Source: Stictocephala bisonia (taxonomy: Eukaryota > Arthropoda > Insecta > Hemiptera > Membracidae). From it: a stretch of 64,000 bases of DNA. This document shows positions 45,562 through 54,510 of this stretch, in pieces. Location: contig JAQJVL010002649.1 in the NCBI GenBank assembly GCA_035578905.1, forward strand, positions 1 to 64,000, given 5' to 3'. Within the stretch, counting starts at the first letter, position 1. Each line of letters opens with the position of its first letter. The translations under genes and the position numbers were made by a program. The notes below the pieces were generated by a model, which was not told where the DNA came from, made no database searches, and saw nothing but the letters and a program-made list of their open reading frames with translations.

Positions 45562-45690
45562 TTACTTTGCCTCTTCAAAATATTCCCGCCATTTTTCCCA
45601 GTCTACAGCATCTTCCTCCATGATTCCCAAGATCCATATCGTTCAGAACTTGAGTTCTCCTTCCGGTCTTAGCCTTCACACTGGTATTCT
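45562..45690 (-). pseudogene. LINE ORF2 C-terminal fragment, one frameshift
   Basis: The minus strand ends with GIMEEDAVDWEKWREYFEEA and K before a TAA (45562-45564). One frame earlier, upstream, it reads VKAKTGRRTQVLNDMDLG. Together this is the R/K-rich GRP/RTxxLxD segment followed by a DW/REKWR motif that closes many insect LINE ORF2 proteins. A single frame change near 45632 separates the two parts. The plus-strand frames over the same bases (45413-45727) are shadows. Confidence 0.5.
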
Positions 45691-45873
45691 CCCCACAGGA
45701 ACTTCCCACGGAACACTATTCAATTAACTGAACCCTGAAAAGAAACGGAAGCGATTAGTAACTAACTGAGAAATAATTACAAGTAAAGATTACCTTTTAA
45801 AGAAAGAATAGGAAGAAAAGGATAAAAAAGATGAAATAGAAATAAAAAAAACTCAAAACCATGAGAAAAATAA

Positions 45874-46272
45874 AAAAATCCAACTGCACTAGGTAAGCGT
45901 AAGAAATTTAATATTTTAAAATTGAACAAAAAGAAAGCTCGAGGTGATTATTCAGAAAGTAACGACGATTGTGATTTAATAGACATGGTGGAAAGATTTG
46001 ATCATGATTTAGCAGAAGAGAAGAAGTTAGAGTTGTTCTGTGAAGGTGAGGAGTCGTTCAAGAATTTACTTCAACTTAAGACAGTTAAAAAGACAGTTGG
46101 TGAACATATTGTGTTTCTCTATGAAGGTGAATATTTTCCCGGGAAAATATTAAGCTTTTCACATAATGAGGTAGAAATCACTGCCATGCAGAAATCCATC
46201 AAATCCTGGAAGTGGCCTGAGAAAGAATACGTTAAAACGTACAGTTGGGATGATGTTATAGGTGCTATATAA
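45874..46272 (+). CDS. Terminal-exon-like ORF with SH3/Tudor-like domain
   Basis: The frame is open from after a stop at 45871 to a TAA at 46270 but has no good ATG start; the first plausible initiator is a TTG (45922). An AG at 45891-45892 after A/T-rich sequence could be a splice acceptor, so I read it as a 3' exon. Residues run from a basic head (KRKKFNILKLNKKKARGD) through an acidic stretch (SNDDCDLIDMVERFDHDLAE) to a compact C-terminal domain, VGEHIVFLYEGEYFPGKILS, EVEITAMQKSIKSWKWPEKE and SWDDVI. The GEYFPGK and WKWPEK pattern resembles the small beta-barrel at the end of several insect transposon-encoded proteins (inference). A polyadenylation-like AATAAA is at 46310-46315. No upstream exon was found nearby, so it may be a TE relic. 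Function is unknown. Confidence 0.5.
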   Translation, partial: KNPTALGKRKKFNILKLNKKKARGDYSESNDDCDLIDMVERFDHDLAEEKKLELFCEGEESFKNLLQLKTVKKTVGEHIVFLYEGEYFPGKILSFSHNEVEITAMQKSIKSWKWPEKEYVKTYSWDDVIGAI

Positions 46273-46315
46273 AAATACTTTTTTATTTCATTTTATAACT
46301 TAGGATCTTAATAAA

Positions 46316-47060
46316 CAGAGTTTATATGTGATTTCAGCTTATAATTAATTTATTAATAATCCCGATCTCGCCACCCCACGCGATGCTCCTACATTTGATG
46401 AAGCTCCAACATTATTAAACTTAAACGAATGGTTGTTCGTTTTCACAACAGCACACATGCTGGTGGTTAGGCCCACTTACCCCAAATCATAATACACAAG
46501 TTATTATGGAATATAGAGCCAGTGGGTCCAGTTACCACAATCCTAAGGGACTTACTGAACCCACTGGACTTAACTTTTATAAAAATTTATTTTTATTACT
46601 TTACATGTAATTATCAAGCTAATGTCCCGTTTATGTATTTAGAATTAGTTTAAGCATACATTATCATCTCCATATCAGAATAAAAACGTGTTGTATGATC
46701 TGTAACTGTAAAAAAGCTTACTCATCCCTGACATGTTGTAAAATCATGGCCCAGTTACTCCAGCTCGCCTTATAAAGGTATGGACAACATTTTATTTTAT
46801 ATTTTAGTTCCTGCTAGGAATTTATGAAATAGATATAGTTAATCAATTTTATATTTACAGGGATTTTATTTGTAATAACCATCAACTAAACTGTTCAGGT
46901 GGTACAATCGGTTTTTGGTGGGTTGATTATTTTCTAATTTTATAATCAAAATTAGTTAATGTACCTTTCCTTGAGACCAGAAAAATGATTACAATTTTTT
47001 TTAACCTAGTGTTAAAATTTTTTTGAACTCTACATAGTTAGTAGTTTTTCTAATGACATT
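46316..47060. other. 3' flank with a strong hairpin at 46519-46567
   Basis: CCAGTGGGTCCAGTTA (46519-46534) pairs with TTACTGAACCCACTGG (46552-46567), two mismatches, 17-base loop. 46370-46560 is less AT-rich and may belong to the same transcript or element as the ORF upstream. No further coding frame is recognised. Confidence 0.5.
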
Positions 47061-47099
47061 TTCTAATGACTACATAGTTAGTTTATGTAGTCATTAGAA
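47061..47099. other. Perfect 16-bp stem hairpin
   Basis: TTCTAATGACTACATA (47061-47076) and TATGTAGTCATTAGAA (47084-47099) are exact complements around a 7-base loop GTTAGTT. A partial third copy of the arm (TTCTAATGAC) lies just upstream at 47048. This is probably a small inverted duplication. Confidence 0.85.
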
Positions 47100-47182
47100 C
47101 TTGTGGCCTTATGAAGTGGTGAATTTAGCTGATTTAAAATCAAGTATACGACAAAAGCGTTCTAAGTACAAAGTTAACTTTT

Positions 47183-47358
47183 TTATAACTACGTTTTTAC
47201 ACATAACTGAAGGGATTAAGATGTTTTTAATAAAAAAAATTTAAAATATTTATAATTTTAAAGGTAAAAAAGCGTTTTTACGTTTGATTTTATAAATATT
47301 TTACATTTTTTTTTAAACATCTTAATCCCTTCAGTATGTGTAAAATATGTAGTTATAA
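47183..47358. mobile_element. 176-bp near-palindrome, snapback MITE-like
   Basis: The outer stem pairs TTATAACTACGTTTTTACAC (47183 on) with GTGTAAAATATGTAGTTATAA (ending 47358), and ACTGAAGGGATTAAGATGTT with AACATCTTAATCCCTTCAGT. The inner A/T-rich part also pairs loosely around a centre near 47270. There is no coding capacity. It fits a hairpin-type MITE. Confidence 0.75.
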
Positions 47359-47879
47359 TAAACAGAGCGTATTCAGTATGATCCGTAAGGTGTTTTTAGT
47401 GTGATTTATTCAATTGTAAAATGTTTTAATCGAAATATATTTCAAGGGTGTTCGATACAAAATTATTATTTATTTTTTGTTTTGTTTTTCAAATAAGTTA
47501 AGTCTTAATGTCAGACATATTACGAGGAAATAATATGTAATAAAATATTCCAAGTACTTTATGGTTAACTCATATTTGTACAACCTCCTTGTGACACAAT
47601 AAAAACTATTACAAACCCATTGTTTTGAATATCACCTTACTGTTAATTCAATCAGAGGATCGTCCATTGTGTTGGCAGACAGATTGCTAGAGGACCTTTG
47701 TTGTGCAACATTTCTTGACCAAGGATAAGTTTGGATCACCACAATGACCATATATGCTCCAAGTTGGCTTCAGGAATTTATCTTCTAAGATCCAGATACC
47801 GTCCTAGTCAGGTACTGTCATCATATTATGACTTAGTTTACCCGCATCTTACCTACGGTATGGTGTTTTTAATTTTTTT

Positions 47880-48050
47880 TTAAGGAGAGGCCGATCTCTT
47901 CTAATTATAACTATCCAATCCCTTTAGACTGTAGATCTGTGCGGAGAACTAATCAGACAGAGTAAGGGGGAGAACCAGAAGGTCAAGATTTTAACCTGCG
48001 CTATTTCTATCTCAGGTGCCCCACCGGCTCTCCTATTGGTGAGGCACTTT
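47880..48050 (-). mobile_element. tRNA-derived SINE (SINE-u), minus copy
   Basis: Reverse reading has AGAGCCGGTGGGGCACCTGA (A-box-like), GCGCAGGTTAAAATCTTGAC (weak B-box), GAACCAG-related TTCTGGTTCTCCCCCTTACT and AGAAGAGATCGGCCTCTCC. The body matches 27745-27975. It ends in an A-rich tail on that strand (T-run at 47872-47880). Confidence 0.6.
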
Positions 48051-48954
48051 TACAAATAACAAGAATTTTTATTTGTGGAGTGTTTGTCTCCAGGAAAGTC
48101 GATTTGCATAGTATTACAAGTGAATTCATACCATCATGTAGACAATCATTTAAAAACTACTTTGTTTAGCAGTTTAGCTTATCTAAATGTTCCCTGACAA
48201 TGGCCCAGACACACAAAGCTTGTTTTACCGATTGTTAAACCAACTTTTTAATCACTTACCTACTGCCACTCCTTATAATTTTTAAGAGTATTCAAGATTT
48301 TATTTCTTTATAAAGATTTGATCAAGTATTTGAGTAAGCTACTTGATTTCAAGATCTTTGGACGTAGAAGTACAATTCATTAAATTTTTCTTAACCTTAT
48401 ATAAAGACGCATTTGTATGAATCTAGGTTTAAACGTATTTTAGAAGATTTCCTTAATCAAGAACACGTATAGAAGTGTTGCTTTCACACAAATTCATTTT
48501 TAAAATAACAGAACATCTAAAAATCTCACCCACTAGCAAACTCCATGTGGTAGCAGTCATAGTAAAACAATTAAATGATGCTGCTGACACTACCTCTGTT
48601 TTCATTTTAAAGTAATATTTAAATTAATACATTGTCTCAGCAATGGTGAGTTGTGTCCCAAGAATGAAAAGTAGTCGAGGAACACCATCACATACATAAC
48701 GGCAACAATGTATAGCCCCGTAACCATTTTAGGACTCATAAAATGTTATTGTTGCCCAGGACTACAATAGTAGATTTTTATGTGCAAGGAAATAGGGTTG
48801 GGCCCGAGGTGTAATAATATATTTTCAAAGTTCAGTAGCTGTTAAATCTCTGTTACACGTATATAACTAAGGTGGGTTTTATATATTTTGGAGAAGGATA
48901 GATTCATAAATGAATTAAACATGTACGTTGAGGACGTTTTAGTAAATATAAAGG
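48051..48954. other. AT-rich, no feature recognised
   Basis: I see neither a coding frame nor a repeat in this spacer. Confidence 0.4.
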
Positions 48955-49340
48955 TTCTCATTGTAAACATTTTTGGAGATTTCCAACGCTTCAAATGTTT
49001 TAAAACACTCATATTCGAAAAGAAAAACTTTTAGCGTTGGAAATAAAATAAATGGTTCCAAAGAATTGGCACAAACTCTCCCCCATAATAAACACTGAAA
49101 AATCAAAAATTTGAAAATTACCGAATTGATTCCTAAATATGTTTTTTTTGCCATAGTTAAAAATAGTAAGTTAGATATATGCGGTTTTTACTGAAATATT
49201 TTAAATTTAAATTGTAATTCACATCTTTCCTGAAAAGCTAATCAAAATCATTAGAGCCGTTTTTGAGATTTTTGTATGTTTTTTAGCCATAAAAATAATA
49301 AAAACTAAAATTTCAAAAAAGTGAAAAATGGTCATCTGTG
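48955..49340. repeat. DR-3 copy 2 with inverted fragment of the 44.5-kb repeat
   Basis: 48955-49040 (AAACATTTTTGGAGATTTCC and CGCTTCAAATGTTTTAAAAC) is the reverse complement of 44490-44525. 49045-49340 repeats DR-3 (AATAAATGGTTCCAAAGAAT, ATTCACATCTTTCCTGAAAA, TTTTTGTATGTTTTTTAGCC). Confidence 0.7.
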
Positions 49341-49484
49341 CGGCAAGGAAGTAAAACGAATGTTACTTATTGATTGGACAACAACTCTATTAGATTAAAC
49401 AATCGTTAATATTATATACTAAATATTAAGAGAAAAACACCGTGATGAACATTAAATTAAGGTAAATTTATAGTATTTACCACT

Positions 49485-52400
49485 TATTAATAATAAATAA
49501 TAAATAAAAATGCCTTTATTTACATAAGCGTTTCTCAGTTTTACACTGCTTTTCAGAGCAACTCGAGTCAAAAATAAAACTAACATGAACAGTGAATTCT
49601 AATTCTAAAAGTCTAAAACTAATCCTAAAGCAACAAGTGAGACATATTATATAACTAGACAACTAAACATTAACAACTTCTAATCAACTATTTCACCATT
49701 TATTAGCATTTCCCTAAGCTTTACCTTAAATGTTTCATGTGAGTAAGGCTTGAAGTTATCGGGGAGGTCATTGTACAATGTCGGGCCGAAATAAGTATAG
49801 CTTTTCCTCCCAGCTTCAAGCCTAACCTTTGGAAAATGAAGTTTTCCTCCGTTACGTGTGCTGCGCTGTGAGACCTCATCCCGGAATGAGAGTCTCTCGC
49901 TTAGATACTGGGGCTCATTGAGCTTTAAAACTTTGTGAGTCATGCAGCAGGTCAGCATCCTGCATACGGCCTTCATGGGAAGGAGGTTTACAGACTGCCT
50001 GAAAAGACTAACGTGGTCGTACCGCCTTAAGTTAAAAATAAAGCGTACGGCAGAGTTTTGGATTTTTTGAATCCTTTCTGTATCCTCTTTGGAAATACTA
50101 TTACCGTATGCAGGATAGCAATAATAAAATACTGATAATACGAGAGACTGCATGAGTCGTAGTTTTGCAGATTCAGGTAGCAGGCTTCTAAATCTATATA
50201 GCCCCCTCAGTTTGCCCAAGGCACGCTGCGAGGCGTAGGTAACGTGATCAGAGAATGTGAGGCCACTGTCTAGAATGACACCAAGGGTCTTAACTCTGTC
50301 ACATACTGTCAGACGATGGCCATCGAGTGACACGCCAAACCCAGACTCACCGAGACCCTGCACCACATTCTTTGGGGCAACGTGGACAACCACACACTTG
50401 TCTAAATTGAGTTTGAGACCGTTCACAACTGACCAACTAGAGATCTTATCCAAATCAGAGTTAATTTGATCAATGGCAGGTTTTATACTGCTTTGGTCAT
50501 AAGATAAGTGTAGCTGAGAATCATCTGCGTACAGGTGCACAGAACAGTGTTGTACACACTTAGTGAAATCAGCTGTGTACAAATTGAATAAAATTGGTCC
50601 CAAACAACTACCTTGAGGTACACCCCGCTGTTTTTCTAGGGGCCTTGATGTCTCACTCCCAAGCTTTGTTACTTGCAGCCTGTCACCTAAGTAAGATCTC
50701 ATCCAATCAATTACTTTGTCGCTAAAATGGTAATACTTCATTTTCGCTAGTAGCATATCATGGTTGATGGAATCAAAAGCTTTTGAGTAGTCTAATAAGA
50801 CAAGGGAGCTGTATCTGCCCTTGTCCCTAGCATCTATTATATCAGTTAACATGTTTGTAAGTGCAGTACATGTGCTATGATTCTGTCTAAAGCCTGATTG
50901 GAGTTTTGGCAATATGTGTTCTGTCTCAATGAATAATGTTATTTGATCCACTACAACCTTTTCAAGAATCTTAGACATCGCTGGTAGGATTGAGATTGGT
51001 CTTAAATCGTGCATACTTGATGGTGTTGTTACCTTAGGTAAGGGGCGTACAATGCTCAGTTTCCACGCTTCAGGAAACACTCCACTGCAGAGTGATTCAT
51101 TTATAAGGTGTGTAATGGCCTTTAAGGCAAATGGACTCACAGCTAGCAACATTTGAATCGAGATGTCATCACAACCAACAGCATTTGATTTTATTGATTT
51201 CATTGCTCCTTTGATTACATTTTCAGATACTTTTGTAAAGCAAAAACTGTTCAAAATTCCATCCTGTCTAGTTCTCTTTAAAATACTTACAGCATTCTCA
51301 TCCACATCATTTCCTGAGCCCATTTCAATAAAATATTTGTTTATTTCATCAATATTTAACTCATGTGGGGGATTTAAATTATCACTGCTCCCAACAACAT
51401 TGCATTGTTTCAAAATACTCCAAAATTCTTTTGAGTTGTTGGCTGAGGATAATTTTTCTGAGAAAAAGATCTTTTTCGCACGCCATATCAAACTATTTAG
51501 TCTGTTTCTAGTGTTCTTATAAAGTTCCCAGTCTTCTTGATGCCGTGTTTTTGTGTATTTTTTTCGAAGTTTGTTTTTTATCTTCGTTAATTGTTTTATT
51601 TCATTGGTCCTCCAGGGGGCTTTCTTTTTTGTAACTCTTTTACAAACAATGGGGGCGTGTTTATCATAGATATATCTTATCTTTGATGTCAATACCTTTT
51701 CAATTTTGTCTACTTCCCTTATATTTAAAATGCTATTCCAGTCTATGTTAGCCATATCACGCACTGCACTATTGACATCAAGCTTTGAGAGATCTCTGTA
51801 GGAGATTTGCTTTGCCTCTTTCTTAACTTTTTTACAGTCAATATCACAATATATTAGCTTGTGGTCCGATATCTTCACCCCCCTGTGGTCTTTTAAACTT
51901 GAGGCATCAATTACGCCGATCCTCTTGACTTCAGCCGACCTGTCCACTATAATGTGATCCAACAAGGTAGCTGAAGATGCAGTAACTCTTGTGGGTTCAT
52001 CTATTAGCTGCACTGTATTAGTATCTTTCAAGAGCCGGCGAAGGAACTTCGATTCATTACTTGTCTTTGAAATCAAGTCAATATTTGTATCTCCTAAATA
52101 CAACACCATCTTGACTTCAACTGCAAGATCGACAAATAAGGAGTGAAACAAAGGAACAAGGCTAGTGTACCTCACATCAGGTGGCCGGTAGCCCACACAT
52201 ACACCAAGTCTCTGCCCTTTCACTCTGACGACTGCACAGAGCGCTTCAATCCCCGGTTCCAAATGTTCAGATAAGATGTGATGATCGAACATGATATCTT
52301 CCTTAATGTACATGGCAATTCCACCACCGGCTTCTTCATTGCCATAACCATTATCCACCAGAGTGGAATCATAACGATCACAACGCAACATAGTATATCC

Positions 52401-52640
52401 TGGAATTCTGAAGCCGTCTGATGGAGTGTCAGGTAGAAGCCAGGTCTCCGTCACTCCAAACACATCAAAATCAAAGTCGGTCACAAGCGCACACATTTCT
52501 GTGAAGCCTGTATTAATAGAGCGCATGTTAAGGTGTCCGACTCTGATTCCACGTTCATTGTCCCCCCTCCCGGCTAGTTTCCCGAAAGTCGAGGAGTCCC
52601 AGCACTTCCACTTAAAGTGAAATGCCACAATTAAAGTGAG
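49485..52640 (-). mobile_element. LINE-B, non-LTR retrotransposon, minus strand
   Basis: It comprises the ORF at 49680-52628, a 3' UTR of about 190 bp ending GTAAATAAAGGCATTTTTAT, and an ATT/ATTT-rich tail (49487-49512 as seen on the plus strand). No ORF1 lies upstream; sequence beyond 52640 is a 5S-like SINE. The copy is probably 5'-truncated close to the ORF2 start, or the family lacks ORF1. No target duplication could be assigned. Confidence 0.8.
49680..52628 (-). CDS. LINE-B ORF2: APE endonuclease + reverse transcriptase, 982 aa
   Basis: Retrotransposition enzyme of the same general design as LINE-A ORF2. The endonuclease (about residues 28-262) shows IRVGHLNMRSI, VTETWL, GGGIAMYIKEDI, YLGDTNIDL (about 177-185) and ISDHKLIY. 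The reverse transcriptase (about 510-790) shows DLRPISILPAMSKILEKVV, LQSGFRQNHSTCTAL, LLDYSKAFDSINHD, GVPQGSCLGPILF (669 on), the catalytic YADD (700-703) and KTLGVILDSGLTFSDHV. The C-terminal RIQKIQNSAVRFIF is typical of Jockey-superfamily (CR1/L2/Crack-like) proteins. No RNase H. The frame is intact, so this copy may be young. The two ORFs share only these conserved motifs and are clearly different families. Confidence 0.93.
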   Translation of the reverse strand: MAFHFKWKCWDSSTFGKLAGRGDNERGIRVGHLNMRSINTGFTEMCALVTDFDFDVFGVTETWLLPDTPSDGFRIPGYTMLRCDRYDSTLVDNGYGNEEAGGGIAMYIKEDIMFDHHILSEHLEPGIEALCAVVRVKGQRLGVCVGYRPPDVRYTSLVPLFHSLFVDLAVEVKMVLYLGDTNIDLISKTSNESKFLRRLLKDTNTVQLIDEPTRVTASSATLLDHIIVDRSAEVKRIGVIDASSLKDHRGVKISDHKLIYCDIDCKKVKKEAKQISYRDLSKLDVNSAVRDMANIDWNSILNIREVDKIEKVLTSKIRYIYDKHAPIVCKRVTKKKAPWRTNEIKQLTKIKNKLRKKYTKTRHQEDWELYKNTRNRLNSLIWRAKKIFFSEKLSSANNSKEFWSILKQCNVVGSSDNLNPPHELNIDEINKYFIEMGSGNDVDENAVSILKRTRQDGILNSFCFTKVSENVIKGAMKSIKSNAVGCDDISIQMLLAVSPFALKAITHLINESLCSGVFPEAWKLSIVRPLPKVTTPSSMHDLRPISILPAMSKILEKVVVDQITLFIETEHILPKLQSGFRQNHSTCTALTNMLTDIIDARDKGRYSSLVLLDYSKAFDSINHDMLLAKMKYYHFSDKVIDWMRSYLGDRLQVTKLGSETSRPLEKQRGVPQGSCLGPILFNLYTADFTKCVQHCSVHLYADDSQLHLSYDQSSIKPAIDQINSDLDKISSWSVVNGLKLNLDKCVVVHVAPKNVVQGLGESGFGVSLDGHRLTVCDRVKTLGVILDSGLTFSDHVTYASQRALGKLRGLYRFRSLLPESAKLRLMQSLVLSVFYYCYPAYGNSISKEDTERIQKIQNSAVRFIFNLRRYDHVSLFRQSVNLLPMKAVCRMLTCCMTHKVLKLNEPQYLSERLSFRDEVSQRSTRNGGKLHFPKVRLEAGRKSYTYFGPTLYNDLPDNFKPYSHETFKVKLREMLINGEIVD

Positions 52641-52644
52641 ATTT

Positions 52645-52815
52645 ACCAGACTGGCCTTGACCGGAGGGTTCTGACGTTATCGCAAGATAATGGAGTCAAG
52701 CAACATCGAACATGACTGTCCCTTGGATGGGAGACCGTCTGAGCGATCCTGTCCAGGTCACTGGTGGTGGTTCGGAAGTCACCCTTAAGCCATTGTTCCC
52801 CAGGTTAAGTGTTAA
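52645..52815 (+). mobile_element. 5S rRNA-derived SINE (SINE3-like)
   Basis: GAGTCAAGCAACATCGAACA, TGACTGTCCCTTGGATGGGA and GACCG track the internal promoter of 5S rRNA (A-box AAGCAnCGTCG, C-box GGATGGGnGACC) with the right spacing, preceded by GGAGGGTTCTGACG like the 5S GGTTCTCGTC region. After the 5S-like part comes CACTGGTGGTGGTTCGGAAG and CCCCAGGTTAAGTG, shared with 16.4-16.6 kb. It is fused to non-5S sequence and lacks the 5S 5' and 3' ends, so it is a SINE and not a 5S gene. It lies against the 5' side of LINE-B. Confidence 0.72.
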
Positions 52816-52990
52816 ACTTCGACTTGTAGAATAGCATAAGTTTACCTCGTAACCCATTTATTAATTTATAAAAAATGATTTTCTGTTTTAACATTTTTCT
52901 ACGTACTACAATATTTTTATAATTTAAATATAAACAAAGTATAATTTTAAAAATATTTACATGCCAATATAGAGGGAAGAAGCAATGCAC

Positions 52991-53558
52991 TGTTACGGTC
53001 CAAGGGTCCGAAATAATTAGGCGATCCCACATTGTTGCTCCTAACTGTACTTTTATTAACTGTCACTAAGTAACTTAATTACATATTACTAGAAATTTAC
53101 AAATTTATATTACCAGGCATACACTATTTTAACACTTGCAACTAAACCACTCTTAATAGATGTCACTTATCCCACTCGAGTTTGTGTTCAAGCAATATCT
53201 TTCACTGTCCGTCAACTGTCAATGGTTTAACATTGTCACTTCAACTTCAGGTTGAAGAACAAGGATTTGCACTGCCACTGAGATTGACCGGCACGTTGGC
53301 TGAAGACTGCCTTTATATATAGTATAAGATAAGTTGAAAATGTTCTGGTGTTATGGTGGAAATGTTTCTGGAAGGGTGATCTAGTTAATTCTGAACGCTA
53401 TTTTGAGAAGGTTCTGGCTCTACCTATAGACAAAATAACTGCTGTTTCAGCACCTTCGAGGACCTACTGGATTTTCAGGAAGTACCATATCCCCCGCGTA
53501 GGACCTCAATTACCTGGGAGGGGGGGGGCTATTTTGGTCATTTCTGAGATCCGTAACA
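52991..53558. mobile_element. Candidate solo LTR, 568 bp
   Basis: The segment starts TGTTACGGTCC and ends GATCCGTAACA, giving the 8-bp inverted ends TGTTACGG/CCGTAACA with TG...CA termini typical of LTRs. A TATA-like TTTATATATAG lies at about 53311. Poly-G follows at 53519-53527. Flanking bases (GCAC before, GTAT after) do not form a clean target duplication. No gag or pol sequence is beside it. The 75- and 84-codon frames in it are not supported. Confidence 0.4.
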
Positions 53559-53717
53559 GTATTAAGACAGCAATTAGTATGGTACAAGAATATGAACTCT
53601 GATTTTTGCGATAAGATTCACTTCATTTTCCAAATGTGAATATAGAAAGGCGACAGTTGTTTACAAATGTATCAATAATGCCAATGAGATTCTATACAAG
53701 ATTACTAATTGTGAAGC

Positions 53718-53811
53718 ACAAATAATGTAAATATGTTAGAAACATACAAATAATGTAAATATGTTAGAAACGTACAAATAATGTAAATATGTTAGAAACA
53801 TACAAATCTTG
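53718..53811. repeat. 28-bp tandem repeat, three and a third units
   Basis: ACAAATAATGTAAATATGTT + AGAAACAT starts at 53718, 53746, 53774 and (partial) 53802, with one substitution. Confidence 0.95.
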
Positions 53812-54384
53812 TAATTAATTTTAACAAAGTTTACCCGCACTTTGGTTATAAATTGAGTATTTTCGTGTTTCAATGGAAGTTAAACAAAACTACATTTACA
53901 ATTTACCTTCTGGGATATTTTATTTCTAGAATAATACAAAATAAAAATAACTGACCCTCTAAAATTATGAGTTTTTTAAACCTCTTGGCCTCTGCAACAA
54001 ATTCGTCTGGTTCTACCTAAATTATGACAATTATTTAATTCATTTTAGTATTTTTGGTAATTCACGAGATTGATAAATATTACCGATAGTGTATTATAAT
54101 TTTTAATGCGTTGTTATTATTTGTTCATTCCACCATCAAATCACTCAAATTGTTCAGTCAATTCCCAATTGAAAAGCTGAACAATCTAAATTGAACGATA
54201 GTCTGGGGAAATGTTAAGTGGGCTTGAAGTCTACTGCCGCAAAATGCAGTCATTTGGTTTTGACAAATTATGTAACTGTGGATTTTTTAGAACACAATTT
54301 ATAGTTTACAATTATAACACATTTCTCTTATGGAAATCTGTTGATGAGTCTTAAACAAATATTTGATAATATAACTAGGATGGA
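53812..54384. other. AT-rich, no feature recognised
   Basis: No coding or repeat signal that I can name. Confidence 0.4.
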
Positions 54385-54510
54385 CAGATGCGACCTGCGT
54401 GTTGTATTTAAGACGTATGGGTTTCAGCAGCAGAGGGGATCTTTCCAGAATAGCTAAATAGCTGCCGTACATCATGGACATTACTAACTTACGTCTTCAA
54501 TGGTTCATCC
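54385..54510 (-). mobile_element. tRNA-derived SINE fragment (SINE-t), minus copy
   Basis: Reverse reading has ATGTACGGCAGCTATTTAGC, CCCCTCTGCTGCTGAAACCC, AAATACAACACGCAGGTCGC and CTGTCCATCC, in the same order as the copies at 4398-4515 and 25455-25560. The A-box is interrupted. Confidence 0.5.

Noticed and set aside
45413..45727. 104- and 63-codon plus-strand frames
   Set aside because: They are antisense to a LINE C-terminal fragment that reads convincingly on the minus strand.
52645..52815. Functional 5S rRNA gene
   Set aside because: Only the internal promoter region matches; 5S 5' and 3' ends are missing and the body is shared with a dispersed repeat.
53348..53602. 84-codon plus-strand frame
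   Set aside because: It lies mostly in a solo-LTR-like segment, crosses a poly-G run and has no recognisable motif.
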